Shown: positions 1 through 8,341, counted from the first letter of the stretch. The stretch is 22,280 nucleotides of DNA from Pseudomonadota bacterium (GCA_021325365.1 JAJPHF010000040.1:1-22280), one strand, 5' to 3'. Numbers and translations are program-made. The notes: generated from the letters alone by a model not told the origin.

Positions 1-782
1 CCGAGCGCTGCCAGCGCGCCCACCACCCGCGCGAGCGACACGGTGGCTTGGTCCCACACCACGGAGGGCAGGGCCGCCTCCCGCGGGATCGGGGGCAGCC
101 GTTTGAGACCGCGCTTCGCCAGTTCAGCCACGACCACTTGCATCGCGTGGCTGATCGAGTCCGCTGTGCCGCATTCCAAGAAGTGATGAAACAGCCGTAA
201 GAGTCTGGTATCGAGCGCGCGGGTGTCGTCATCGGCGCGGCGACTGGGCAGCTCCCACCACCCCAGCGCGCACGCCGGGCAGGTGAAGGGCGCTGCCCGG
301 TGGAACGGGCGCAGGCGGGCGCCGCAGCGGCAGCGCGACTCCAGCCAGGCGCCGTGCTCCTGGCAGCTCGCCACGAGCGGCAGCACGTGGCTGCGGGCGA
401 TCAAGCGCTGCGCGGCGATGCACGCCGGGCAGACCCGGAAGGGCCGCGCGACAGCCATCCGGCGCGGTGTCGGCTGACCGGGCGCCCGGAGTCGCGTCAG
501 CCCCGCCGCGAAGGTCGTGTGGTGCAGGGAGCTGAGGGGCACCGCGAGGAGTGCGGCAAGCCCGGCCAGGTTGAGGGTCCGCGCGGTCGCGCAGGCACCG
601 AGGGTCTTATCCAAGATGTTCAGCGACGTGGGCGAGCGGCGCAGGCGTCGCCCCGTGGTCCCTGCCGACCAGCCGTTGGCCAGGTCACACCGCAGCAGCA
701 GTCCGACGAGCCACTCGTCCGCCAGTGGGGTCACCAGGTGCGGGAGCGTGGTGAGCCAGCGGGGGGCGTCCACGCCAATCAC
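1..782 (-). CDS. tniQ: TniQ-family transposon target-selection protein, partial (C-terminus beyond left edge)
   Basis: TniQ/TnsD proteins link the TnsC ATPase to the target site in Tn7-like and Tn5053-like transposons. The frame stays open from a GTG at 782 to base 1 (260 residues seen, no stop). The N-terminus has the family pattern of a Pro-rich start, a DEWLVGLLLR stretch (residues 22-31) and an N-G pair (36-37). A zinc-finger region follows: CPAC (118-121), a Cys-x2-His pair C140/H143, CRCG (151-154) and CPAC (168-171). It lies 6 nt after the tnsC stop, in the same frame as tnsC, so no earlier start is possible; the next in-frame ATG (residue 109) would remove the N-terminal motif. Total length is unknown, so a short TniQ cannot be told from a long TnsD-like protein. 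The zinc-finger pattern makes the family call firm; the GTG start is less certain. Confidence 0.88.
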   Translation of the reverse strand, partial: MIGVDAPRWLTTLPHLVTPLADEWLVGLLLRCDLANGWSAGTTGRRLRRSPTSLNILDKTLGACATARTLNLAGLAALLAVPLSSLHHTTFAAGLTRLRAPGQPTPRRMAVARPFRVCPACIAAQRLIARSHVLPLVASCQEHGAWLESRCRCGARLRPFHRAAPFTCPACALGWWELPSRRADDDTRALDTRLLRLFHHFLECGTADSISHAMQVVVAELAKRGLKRLPPIPREAALPSVVWDQATVSLARVVGALAAL

Positions 783-788
783 GTCGCC

Positions 789-1715
789 TCAGCCCACCCT
801 GGCCGGCCGGCAGGCCACGTCCGGCTCGCCGTCGACGAGGGTGACCTCCTCCACGCGGAGCGTCATCAGGCTGGCCACCTCGTGGAGCAGGTCGCCCGTC
901 ACGTCGTCCAGCCCCGCGGCGGCGGCCCGGCCCAGCCCCAGTCGGACCAGATTGGCGAGGTGGGACATCGTCACCCGCCCGCTGCGCTCCGGATCGAGCA
1001 CTGGATGGGTCAGCCAGCCGTACATCGACCGCGCCCACCGCACCAGCCGGAGCCTGGGAAACTGCTCGCGGTACACCTCCTCGTAGCCGGCGCAGATCTC
1101 CCGCACTTCGTCTTCGGTGTGCCCCAGCACCAGGCAATAGGGTCGCCCCGCATCCAGCCGGCGCCGGAACTGCCGCCAGATCAACTCTCGGCGCGCCCGG
1201 AACGTCTCCTGCAGCGGGATCACCCCCTGCGCGCTGGCCGACACCAGACAGAGCCCCAGCCGGCGCTGGTACGGCGGGGCTGCCAGGTTGTCGGTCAGCT
1301 CCTTGAGGTATGCCAGGTGGTCCAGCGTCAGGTCGTGCGCGTCGTCGATGATGAGCAGCTCCGCCGCCGCGCGCACCAGCTCGCCCACGAGCCATGCCCG
1401 CCGCGCGTCTCCCGTCATCTTCGGCACGATCCCGAACGCCATGGTGAGCGCGATGCCCAGGGCGCCCGGGGACGCCTTGCCCTTCGGCGCGCAGACCGCC
1501 AGCACCGGCAGCTGCGTGCGCCCGTCCGGGTGCTTGGCGGCCCCGCTACTCGCGACGAGATCGGCTATCCCGTATGATTTGCCGCTGCCGGGCACGGCGG
1601 CCACCACGTGCCAGGTGCGATCCCGCTGCGCCGACCGCAAGAGCCCCTGGAAGCGCCGCTCGAACGCGTTCTCGATGAAGTCCGCGCAGGGCATGAAGCG
1701 GTTTTCAGCGGTCAT
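789..1715 (-). CDS. tnsC: TnsC/TniB-type AAA+ transposition ATPase
   Basis: AAA+ regulator that in this transposon class polymerises on DNA and passes a target chosen by TniQ to the TnsB transposase. The protein has 308 residues. Walker A is VPGSGKS (41-47), Walker B is LLIIDDAHDL (120-129) with D124/D125, and a sensor-1-like stretch CLVSAS (156-161) follows. The ATG at 1715 is chosen because GGAGGGG sits 5 nt upstream and because the start overlaps the end of the transposase gene by 11 bp, typical of translational coupling; the frame is open further upstream only as arginine-rich sequence antisense-like in character inside the transposase gene. TniQ begins 6 nt downstream. Length and motifs fit the TniB/TnsC group; assignment to TniB (Tn5053) versus TnsC (Tn7) needs a tree. 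Confidence 0.9.
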   Translation of the reverse strand: MTAENRFMPCADFIENAFERRFQGLLRSAQRDRTWHVVAAVPGSGKSYGIADLVASSGAAKHPDGRTQLPVLAVCAPKGKASPGALGIALTMAFGIVPKMTGDARRAWLVGELVRAAAELLIIDDAHDLTLDHLAYLKELTDNLAAPPYQRRLGLCLVSASAQGVIPLQETFRARRELIWRQFRRRLDAGRPYCLVLGHTEDEVREICAGYEEVYREQFPRLRLVRWARSMYGWLTHPVLDPERSGRVTMSHLANLVRLGLGRAAAAGLDDVTGDLLHEVASLMTLRVEEVTLVDGEPDVACRPARVG

Positions 1716-4311
1716 CCGCACCCCTCCGGCGGATCGCCGGCCGCCGCACCGGCCGCTCCGCCGCGTCGAGCACGGGCGGGGGGAGCGGTAGCAACGCGGG
1801 GCTGGGCTCCCCGCCGTGCTGACCGGCCTCCAGCGCCGCCAGCACGGCGGCCACCTGCTCGGTGTGGATCTCGGGGCGCTGCCGGTCGAGCTGCCGCTGC
1901 CGCTCAAGGCGCAACGTCTCGCGGTACTGCGCCCGCCGCCCACGCCGCGCATCCCCCTGGATAGCGGTCAGGTTGCGGCGGGCCTCGGCATTGGCGTCCC
2001 GCGCGGCTGCACTCCGCTGCCGCTCGATGGCCCGCGCCTCCCACTCGCTCACCCGCCGGCCCGCGAGCGCCGCGCAGTATGCCTCGCCCACATGCACCCC
2101 GTCCACGAACAGGTAGATCACCGCGATGTCCCGCCGGTCATAGTAGATATCAACCTCCTGGCCGCGCAGCCGGTCGAGCAGGCCCGGGCTCACGTACCAG
2201 CGCCCTTGGAACGAGATCCCGTGGCCGGTATGCACCCGGTAGCGGCCGGTCGGGCGGTTGCGCGCGTTGTGCGCCTTGAGCAGTAGCAGGGTCAGGTCGT
2301 CGCGTGAGCCCAGCCACGGCGGCACCCCGTGCTCGGCCACGGCCTCCTCCCACAGCACAATGCGCCGCTGGCCCCGCAACCGGTCCCACTCCTGCAGGTA
2401 CCCATCCACGATCGCCCGGTAGAAGAGCGCCTCCAGCACGTCCAGCGTGATGCCCGCCGACCGGGCACCCGCCGCGCTGTCGTAAGCGCCCCGCGCGGCC
2501 GGGTCGGACTTGGTGGTGCCGGGCAGCCGGTGGGCGAACTTGCGGCCGATCCAGGTGAACAACGCCTCCACGGTGCCCTTGGCGGTTGGCGCGTAGGGAG
2601 GCGCCTGCTCGCTGACGATGCCGAGGCGGTTGACCAACACCTGTGTGGCCCGCTCGGCGGTGAAGACCTTGCCGCGGTCGTGGAAGATGACCGCCGGCTT
2701 GCCATGGCAGGGCCAGGCGTGCGTGCAGCCGGCGAGCTCCACCAGCCGGTCCTTGGGCTCGAGTGCCTGTCGGACCAGCCGCAGGTAGTCCTCCTCGCGG
2801 AGCACATCGAGCGAGAGCACACCGGCGAGGATCGCCGCCGTCTTGACGCACACGAGCACCGCCGCGTGCACCCGGCCGGTCAGCGGCGTGCCGTCGAGCG
2901 CCACGACGTTGATGTCCAGATAGTGTTCGTCCACCTGGCAGACCTGCGCCGGAGCGGGGATGGAGAGCACGTACGAGGCGGTCGAGGTGCGCGGGCGGGG
3001 CGGGTGCGCGGCGCCGGAGCGGGCGTCGGCCACGGCCGGTTCGTGCGCGATGGACGCGACGAAGCGGTAAACCTGCAGATAGCTGGGCACGGACACGGCC
3101 GGGCCTTCCTGCGCGGTCAACTCGTCCGCCAGCCGCTTCAGGCGCGGGTGTTCGTGGATGGCGGTGATGGACGGACGCTTGGCGTGCGTGTAGAGCGTGC
3201 GGATGAGCTGCTGGAACTCCGGGCGGAGCCGGCGGGGACGGGCGTAGGAGCGGTACGGGACCAGCGCCTCCTCGCCGCGTTCCAGCGCCCGGCGCACCAA
3301 CCGGCAGGCCGTGCTGGCGCCGAGCCCGCGACGAGCAGCCGCCTCACGCACCGGCGCTCCAGCGAGGATATCCGTCACGACCGCCAGGTTGCGCAGAAAG
3401 GCCGCCCGACGGGCGGGCGGCTCAATGCCCTCGCTGTCCACCGCCGGCCCAGGGATCCGCCGCGGGTGCTCGCCCAGGGGCGCATCCTCTAGCTCCTCGT
3501 CGGACGCACGGGCGGCGACCGGGCCCGGGGTCGGCGGGAGCGGGAGGTGATCAGGCAGCGCTTCGGGGACCAGGGGCGGCGCCTCGGGACCCAGCAGCCG
3601 GATGGGGGTCGCGCGAGTCAGCAGGACGCTCGCCAGGTCGACGGCCAGTCCGCCCCGGGCGGCGGCGTCCGCGACCAGCTTCCACGCCGCCGCCTCGACC
3701 TCCGCCGGCGACCAGTGCCGTCCCAGCCGAGCCATGATCTCGGCGACAGGCAGGTCCTCCGACTGCCACAGCTCGGCGATGCCGCTGGTGATCTCCGCAC
3801 AGGCCGGGAACTCCAACCTGCGGGCGTGGAGAAAGACCAGGTTATGCTGCCGGCGCCGCGACAGGTTCTCGTCCGTGCCGATCCAGAGCGCCCCGCCCTT
3901 CAACGCCGCCAGGTGCCGCGCCGCCTCGAGCTTGGCCCGCGCCCGCGCCCGGCTCTTGTCATCGACCCGCCCGGCCTCGGCGATGAGCAGACCGCCGCCG
4001 ACCAGTGTGCCCACGTAGTCGGGCAGATACTCGTGGCGCTTGCCATCGAAGGCGTAGGCAATAGCATAGGGGGTTCCCAGCGGGGCCGCGACCTGGTGGG
4101 CGCGGGCGAAGGTGGGGCTGAGGTCGCCGCGTTGGTAGGAGACGACGAGCGGGTGGAACTCCACATACAGCCCCAGAGCGAACTCGAGCTGCGAGGTGAA
4201 AGGCTGTCTGCCGTCAGGCGTCTTGGTGCTGGGATACCAGCCGGAGATGGAGGCACCGGCGATCTTGAACGGGTCGAGGCCGCGGGTCGTGGCTGAGGCC
4301 GTGCCAGTCAC
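1705..4311 (-). CDS. tnsAB: TnsA-TnsB fusion transposase (DDE integrase with N-terminal TnsA-like nuclease domain)
   Basis: The protein has 868 residues. Residues about 22-150 resemble the TnsA endonuclease: E43 in QLEFAL, D98 in LPDYVG, then IAEAG (110-114), where Tn7 TnsA has the Gln-Val-Lys active-site triplet, followed by an Arg/Lys-rich helix and ALWIGTDENL. Here the Lys position is Gly114. Residues about 300-350 look like a helix-turn-helix linker. The rve/DDE core follows with D461 (CQVDEHYLD), D545 (FHDRG) and E582 (KGTVEALF), 37 positions after D545 as in D-D-35-E transposases. A Mu-type beta-barrel region (about 685-745) and a charged C-terminal TnsC-binding-like tail end it. The GTG at 4311 is preferred because AGGAAGGA lies 7 nt upstream; longer starts at 4398 or 4365 have no ribosome site. 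TnsB joins element ends to target DNA; TnsA cuts the 5' ends. First gene of a tnsAB-tnsC-tniQ operon. Confidence 0.9.
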   Translation of the reverse strand: MTGTASATTRGLDPFKIAGASISGWYPSTKTPDGRQPFTSQLEFALGLYVEFHPLVVSYQRGDLSPTFARAHQVAAPLGTPYAIAYAFDGKRHEYLPDYVGTLVGGGLLIAEAGRVDDKSRARARAKLEAARHLAALKGGALWIGTDENLSRRRQHNLVFLHARRLEFPACAEITSGIAELWQSEDLPVAEIMARLGRHWSPAEVEAAAWKLVADAAARGGLAVDLASVLLTRATPIRLLGPEAPPLVPEALPDHLPLPPTPGPVAARASDEELEDAPLGEHPRRIPGPAVDSEGIEPPARRAAFLRNLAVVTDILAGAPVREAAARRGLGASTACRLVRRALERGEEALVPYRSYARPRRLRPEFQQLIRTLYTHAKRPSITAIHEHPRLKRLADELTAQEGPAVSVPSYLQVYRFVASIAHEPAVADARSGAAHPPRPRTSTASYVLSIPAPAQVCQVDEHYLDINVVALDGTPLTGRVHAAVLVCVKTAAILAGVLSLDVLREEDYLRLVRQALEPKDRLVELAGCTHAWPCHGKPAVIFHDRGKVFTAERATQVLVNRLGIVSEQAPPYAPTAKGTVEALFTWIGRKFAHRLPGTTKSDPAARGAYDSAAGARSAGITLDVLEALFYRAIVDGYLQEWDRLRGQRRIVLWEEAVAEHGVPPWLGSRDDLTLLLLKAHNARNRPTGRYRVHTGHGISFQGRWYVSPGLLDRLRGQEVDIYYDRRDIAVIYLFVDGVHVGEAYCAALAGRRVSEWEARAIERQRSAAARDANAEARRNLTAIQGDARRGRRAQYRETLRLERQRQLDRQRPEIHTEQVAAVLAALEAGQHGGEPSPALLPLPPPVLDAAERPVRRPAIRRRGADDR

Positions 4312-4377
4312 CGTGAGGTCCTTCCTGCAGCCGGCGACCACGATTCTGCACGGAGCAGGCCGCATGGGGGACGCCGC

Positions 4378-4420
4378 TGTGTTCAAACCTTCGCGCAAGA
4401 TCTGTGCGAACCTTCGCGCT
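4378..4420. repeat. Tandem TnsB-binding-like repeats at the putative transposon end
   Basis: Two direct copies of a roughly 20-bp word share the core AACCTTCGCGC: first core 4386-4396, second 4409-4419, 23 bp apart, each preceded by TGTG or TGTGC. They lie between the transposase start (4311) and the next gene (4495), where Tn7-like elements carry TnsB sites spaced about 20-22 bp. Read inward on the minus strand, the outermost copy is preceded by TGGTAATTAG, so a TG-type tip near 4428 is possible. The other end is outside the window, so terminal inversion and a target-site duplication cannot be tested. An operator for tnsAB autoregulation is an alternative, and compatible, reading. Confidence 0.6.
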
Positions 4421-4494
4421 AATTACCAGCCGGACCGCGCGTTACCATCGGGGCGTCGGCTGGCTCGCTCCGCCGCCGGCCGTGAGGACCGCCC

Positions 4495-7400
4495 ATGCAG
4501 TGTCCGCAGTGCCAGGCGGAGAACCCCGCGCGGGCCCGGTTCTGTGAGGACTGCGGCGCCCGGCTAGAGCTCCGGTGTCCGCACTGCGGCGCGGCCGCGA
4601 CGCCGGGCAAGAGGTTCTGCGCCTCGTGTGGCGGCTCGCTCTACACTGCAGCAGCTACCCCTCGCCCTGCACCGTCCCCGCAAGACTACACGCCGCAGCA
4701 CCTGGCCGAGCGCATCATCCGCTCGCGCGGTGCGCTGGAAGGCGAGCGCAAACAGGTAACGGTACTCTTCGCGGACCTGAAGGGCTCGCTGGAGCTACTC
4801 GCCGACCGTGACCCTGAAGAGGCGCGGGCTATCCTTGACCCGGTCCTTGAACGCATGATGGAGGCGGTGCACTGCTACGAGGGCACCGTGAACCAGGTCA
4901 TGGGCGACGGGATCATGGCCCTCTTCGGGGCGCCATTGGCGCATGAGGATCATGCCGTGAGAGCGTGCTACGCCGCGCTCCGGATGCAGGAGCGCGTCCA
5001 GCAGTACGCCGACGAGGTCTGGCGCTCGCAGAATGTGCGGATACAAATCCGTGTCGGGCTCAATTCTGGCCCGGTGGTGGTCCGCTCCATCGGGTCCGAC
5101 TTACGGATGGATTACACGGCCGTAGGGCAGACGACGCATCTGGCCGCTCAGATGGAGCAGCTTGCTAGCCCAGGCGCGATCCTGCTCGCTCCCGACACCC
5201 TTGTATTCGCTGAGGGGTACGTACAGGTTAAGGGGCTCGGTCCCGTCCAGGTAAAGGGCCTGCACGAACCGATCGAGGTATACGAGCTACTCGGCGCAGA
5301 GACAGCCCACTCTAGACTCCAGGCTGCTGCGGCGCGCGGCCTCACGAAGTTCGTCGGCCGTGACGCTGAGCTAGAGACGCTGCGCCGTACGTTGGACCAA
5401 GCTGCCGCGGGCCACGGTCAGATCGTGGCGCTGGTTGGCGAGGCCGGCGTGGGGAAGTCGCGGCTGGTGTGGGAGTTCAGCCACTCGCATCGGACCGAAG
5501 GCTGGCTAGTGCTGGCGAGCGGCTCGGTGTCCTACGGCAAGGCGACCAGCTACCTGCCAGCGATCGATCTACTCAAGAGCTATTGCGGCATCGAGCACCG
5601 AGATGATGTGCAGCGGATATACGAGAAGCTGACCGGGAAGCTGCTCACCCTCGATCCGGCGCTCGGGCCGACGCTGCCGGCCTTGTTGTCCCTCCTGGAT
5701 ATGCCGGTGGATGACCCTAGCTGGCAGGCACTCGATCCACCCCAGCGACGCCAGCGGACCCTCGACGCCCTCAAGCGCCTGCTGTTGCGGGAGAGTCAGC
5801 GGCAGCCGCTGCTCCTTGTCTTCGAGGATCTGCACTGGATCGATGCCGAAACCCAAGCCCTGCTCGATAGCCTCGTAGACAGCCTACCTGCCACCCGCAT
5901 CTTATTGCTGGTGAACTACCGGCCAGAGTACGAGCACACATGGCATCGCAAGACCTACTATCAGCAACTCCGGCTCGATCCCTTACCACCCGAAAGCGCG
6001 GAAGAGCTGATGGCCGCGCTGCTGGGCGAGGCCGCTCAGCTAGATCCGCTCAAGCACCTGCTGATCGTACGCACCGAGGGCAACCCCTTCTTCGTCGAGG
6101 AGAGCGTACGCACGCTGGTGGAGAGCGGCGTGCTAGCAGGGGAGCGTGGCAGCTACCGACTCGTGCGGCCATTCGAGAACACACAGGTGCCGGCGACGGT
6201 GCAGGCAGTGCTGGCGGCACGCATCGATCGGCTGGCGCCCGAGGATAAGCGGCTGCTGCAGGCTGCCTCGGTCATCGGAAAGGATGTGCCGTACCCGCTG
6301 CTCCAAGCAGTCACCGAATTATCCGAGAACGCGCTCCAGCTAGGTTTGACTCAACTGCAAACGGCGGAGTTCCTGTACGAGGCCAGCCTCTTTCCGGACC
6401 CGGAGTACACGTTCAAGCACGCCCTCACGCACGAAGTGGCCTACGGCAGCCTGCTGCAGGAGCGGCGCCGGGCGCTGCACGCGCGCATCGTCGAGGCCAT
6501 CGAGGGACAGTACCCCGATCGCCTGGCGGAGCACGTGGAGCGTCTCGCCCATCACGCGTTGCGAGGCGAGAGGTGGGAGAAGGCAGTTGGATACCTGCGA
6601 CAGGCGGGGCAGAAGGCGCAAGCACGATCAGCCTACCATGAAGCGGTCTCCTACGTGGAGGAGGCGCTAACCGCATTGGACCACCTTCCAAAGACGCGCA
6701 AAACGTCCGAGCAGGCGATCGATCTGCGACTCGAGATCCGCAACGCGCTCCACCCGCTCGCGGATTTCGAGCCGCTCGTGGACCACCTCCGGGAAGCCGA
6801 AACGCTCGCCGAAGCGCTGGACGATCAAGGTCGGCTGGGCTGGGTGTCCGTCCACCGCACCACGCTCCTCTGGGTGATGGCCGAGCAGGGGCGTGCGCTG
6901 GAGGCTGGCCGGCGCGCCCTGGCCATCGCCAATACGCGAGAGGATTTCGCCCTCCAGGTCGAGGCGCATCTTCGCCTCGGTCCGGTTTACTGGGCCTGCG
7001 GCGACTATGCGCAGGCGATCGACCTCTTCACCTGGAATATCACTGCCCTCGAAGGCCAATGGGTCCACGAGCGCTTCGGCTTGCCCGTGCTTCCCGCCGT
7101 GCTCACGCGGCAATTCCTGGTCTTGTGTCTTGCCGAGCGGGGGGCGTTCGCCGAGGCGCTCATGCGAGCAGGAGAAGCCGTGCAGATCGCGGAGGCGGTC
7201 GACCATCCATTGAGCGTGGTCGTCGCGAGCTACACCGTCGGTATACCGCACGTCTGGCGGGGGGACTTCGAAAGAGGCATCCTCCTGATGGAGCGCTGCC
7301 TCGAAGTTCTCCCGGTCTCGCAAATGGCGCTGCCGTTCTTTTACATCGCCCCAATTCTCGCGTACGCATACGCCCGGTGCGGGCGGCTCGCCGAGGCGGT

Positions 7401-7860
7401 GCCGCTGCTGGAGCAGGCGATGGAAGCCATCGCCAAGCGATTCGTGACCAACTATTCGGTTGGGGCTCGCTACCTGAGTGAGGCCTATCTGCTGGCCGGG
7501 CGCGAGAGGGAGGCACGAGACTGGGCCGACCGTGCCCGCGCGTTCGCTCAGGACCACCGGCAACGAGTCGACGAGGCGTGGGCCTTCTGGCTGCTGGGCG
7601 AGATCGCCAAACAGATTGATGCTCCCGAGGTCCGGCAGGCCGAAAGCTACTACCGCCAGGCATTCGCTCTCAGCAATGAGCTCGGCATGCGCCCGCTCGC
7701 AGCCCACTGCCACCTCGGCCTCGGGACTCTCTACCAAAAGATTGGCTGCAACGAGCAGGCCAGTGCGGAGTTGACCGCCGCCGCCGGGCTGTACCGCGCG
7801 ATGGAGATGACGTTCTGGCTGGAGAAGGCAGAGGCAGCGCTGGCACAACTGGCTAGCTGA
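4495..7860 (+). CDS. Zinc-ribbon / class III cyclase-homology / NTPase / TPR signalling protein
   Basis: The protein has 1121 residues. Two zinc ribbons start it (CPQC 3-6 with CEDC 17-20; CPHC 28-31 with CASC 42-45). A class III nucleotide cyclase domain follows (about 83-267): metal aspartates D93 (LFADLKGS) and D138 (MGDGIMALFG) are present. The later catalytic segment reads TAVGQTTHLAAQMEQ, so the usual transition-state Asn and Arg are His215 and Gln219, which makes strong cyclase activity doubtful. Next is a large predicted ATPase: Walker A GEAGVGKS (315-322) and Walker B LLLVFEDLHWID (439-450). The C-terminal 400 residues are helical TPR-like repeats. The start has GTGAGGA 6 nt upstream. 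This architecture is common as a cytoplasmic signalling or transcription-related ATPase in Chloroflexota, Cyanobacteria and Alphaproteobacteria, but its output is unknown. It stands just outside the putative transposon end. Codon choice (many CTA, GTA, ATA) looks less GC-biased than its neighbours. Confidence 0.9.
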   Translation: MQCPQCQAENPARARFCEDCGARLELRCPHCGAAATPGKRFCASCGGSLYTAAATPRPAPSPQDYTPQHLAERIIRSRGALEGERKQVTVLFADLKGSLELLADRDPEEARAILDPVLERMMEAVHCYEGTVNQVMGDGIMALFGAPLAHEDHAVRACYAALRMQERVQQYADEVWRSQNVRIQIRVGLNSGPVVVRSIGSDLRMDYTAVGQTTHLAAQMEQLASPGAILLAPDTLVFAEGYVQVKGLGPVQVKGLHEPIEVYELLGAETAHSRLQAAAARGLTKFVGRDAELETLRRTLDQAAAGHGQIVALVGEAGVGKSRLVWEFSHSHRTEGWLVLASGSVSYGKATSYLPAIDLLKSYCGIEHRDDVQRIYEKLTGKLLTLDPALGPTLPALLSLLDMPVDDPSWQALDPPQRRQRTLDALKRLLLRESQRQPLLLVFEDLHWIDAETQALLDSLVDSLPATRILLLVNYRPEYEHTWHRKTYYQQLRLDPLPPESAEELMAALLGEAAQLDPLKHLLIVRTEGNPFFVEESVRTLVESGVLAGERGSYRLVRPFENTQVPATVQAVLAARIDRLAPEDKRLLQAASVIGKDVPYPLLQAVTELSENALQLGLTQLQTAEFLYEASLFPDPEYTFKHALTHEVAYGSLLQERRRALHARIVEAIEGQYPDRLAEHVERLAHHALRGERWEKAVGYLRQAGQKAQARSAYHEAVSYVEEALTALDHLPKTRKTSEQAIDLRLEIRNALHPLADFEPLVDHLREAETLAEALDDQGRLGWVSVHRTTLLWVMAEQGRALEAGRRALAIANTREDFALQVEAHLRLGPVYWACGDYAQAIDLFTWNITALEGQWVHERFGLPVLPAVLTRQFLVLCLAERGAFAEALMRAGEAVQIAEAVDHPLSVVVASYTVGIPHVWRGDFERGILLMERCLEVLPVSQMALPFFYIAPILAYAYARCGRLAEAVPLLEQAMEAIAKRFVTNYSVGARYLSEAYLLAGREREARDWADRARAFAQDHRQRVDEAWAFWLLGEIAKQIDAPEVRQAESYYRQAFALSNELGMRPLAAHCHLGLGTLYQKIGCNEQASAELTAAAGLYRAMEMTFWLEKAEAALAQLAS

Positions 7861-8281
7861 CTGCCCAGTTCACACCGGTCTTGACGCTACACTGCGTAGG
7901 CGGGCAACTGCTCCGGCCAGATGCGCGCTGCAGCGCCCTGAGCCAGGAAGTCGTTGACGACTTGCGCAGCGCGTAGCCCTCGGCGCGCAGCAGGGCGCCG
8001 AAGCCGGCCTGCCCGCCGAACAGGAGCTTGCCGACGACGTAGGTGGCGAGCCCCCAGACGACCCAGCCCACGAGCGTCCCGACGAAGCCGAACATGAAGG
8101 CGCCCATCGCCAGCGCCGACGGGCGCCTCAGCATCAGCGCCCCGATCATGCCGCCAGCGCCCGAGGCCACGGCCACCAGGAGCACGACCTGCAGCACCTC
8201 CATCGTGCCGGCTTCGTCGGCGGCGACCTCGCGGTAGACCGCCGAGTCCAGCACCGCGGCCCGCTGCGCCTCGCCGAACAT
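7853..8281 (-). pseudogene. Truncated/frameshifted YIP1-like membrane protein
   Basis: The readable product has 142 residues. A soluble start (MFGEAQRAAVLDSAVYREVA) leads to two hydrophobic spans (about 30-48 and 56-84) and the FGALLRAEGYAL signature, matching the first half of bacterial YIP1-family membrane proteins, which normally carry two or three more helices. After that signature the frame turns into polar low-quality sequence. In another frame, VVNDFLAQG continues the expected pattern at once, then runs to a stop near 7888. This suggests a 1-nt frameshift around 7950-7965 plus loss of the C-terminal half. The start is well supported: AAAGGAGG 5 nt upstream of ATG and an extended -10 element beyond it. 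The last 8 nt overlap the end of the convergent cyclase-domain gene. A shortened but functional two-helix protein remains possible. Confidence 0.6.
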
Positions 8282-8313
8282 GACGCCTCCTTTCCCCTCC
8301 CGTGTTGGCGGCC

Positions 8314-8319
8314 AGTGTA
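8314..8319 (-). promoter_or_regulatory. Extended -10 promoter element for the YIP1-like gene
   Basis: On the minus strand the bases read TGCTACACT, an extended -10 (TG-N-TACACT), about 33 bp upstream of the ATG at 8281. No good -35 was seen at the usual distance. Confidence 0.4.
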
Positions 8320-8341
8320 GCACGGCCCGGCGCGCGGCGCG

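Noticed and set aside
300..1577. A 425-codon plus-strand open frame across tniQ and tnsC, and similar long plus-strand frames over tnsAB (2329-3492, 3547-4296).
   Set aside because: They are antisense to genes with clear motifs, lack ribosome sites and have Arg/Gly/Pro/His-rich composition typical of shadow frames in GC-rich DNA.
4312..4398. A 29-residue longer start for the TnsA-TnsB fusion (TTG at 4398 or ATG at 4365).
   Set aside because: No ribosome site there, and the TTG start lies inside the direct repeats; GTG at 4311 has AGGAAGGA at good distance.
7868..7880. GTTCACACCGGTC as a fourth member of the 23-bp palindrome family.
   Set aside because: Only one arm is present; the expected GGTGTG arm 23 bp away is missing.
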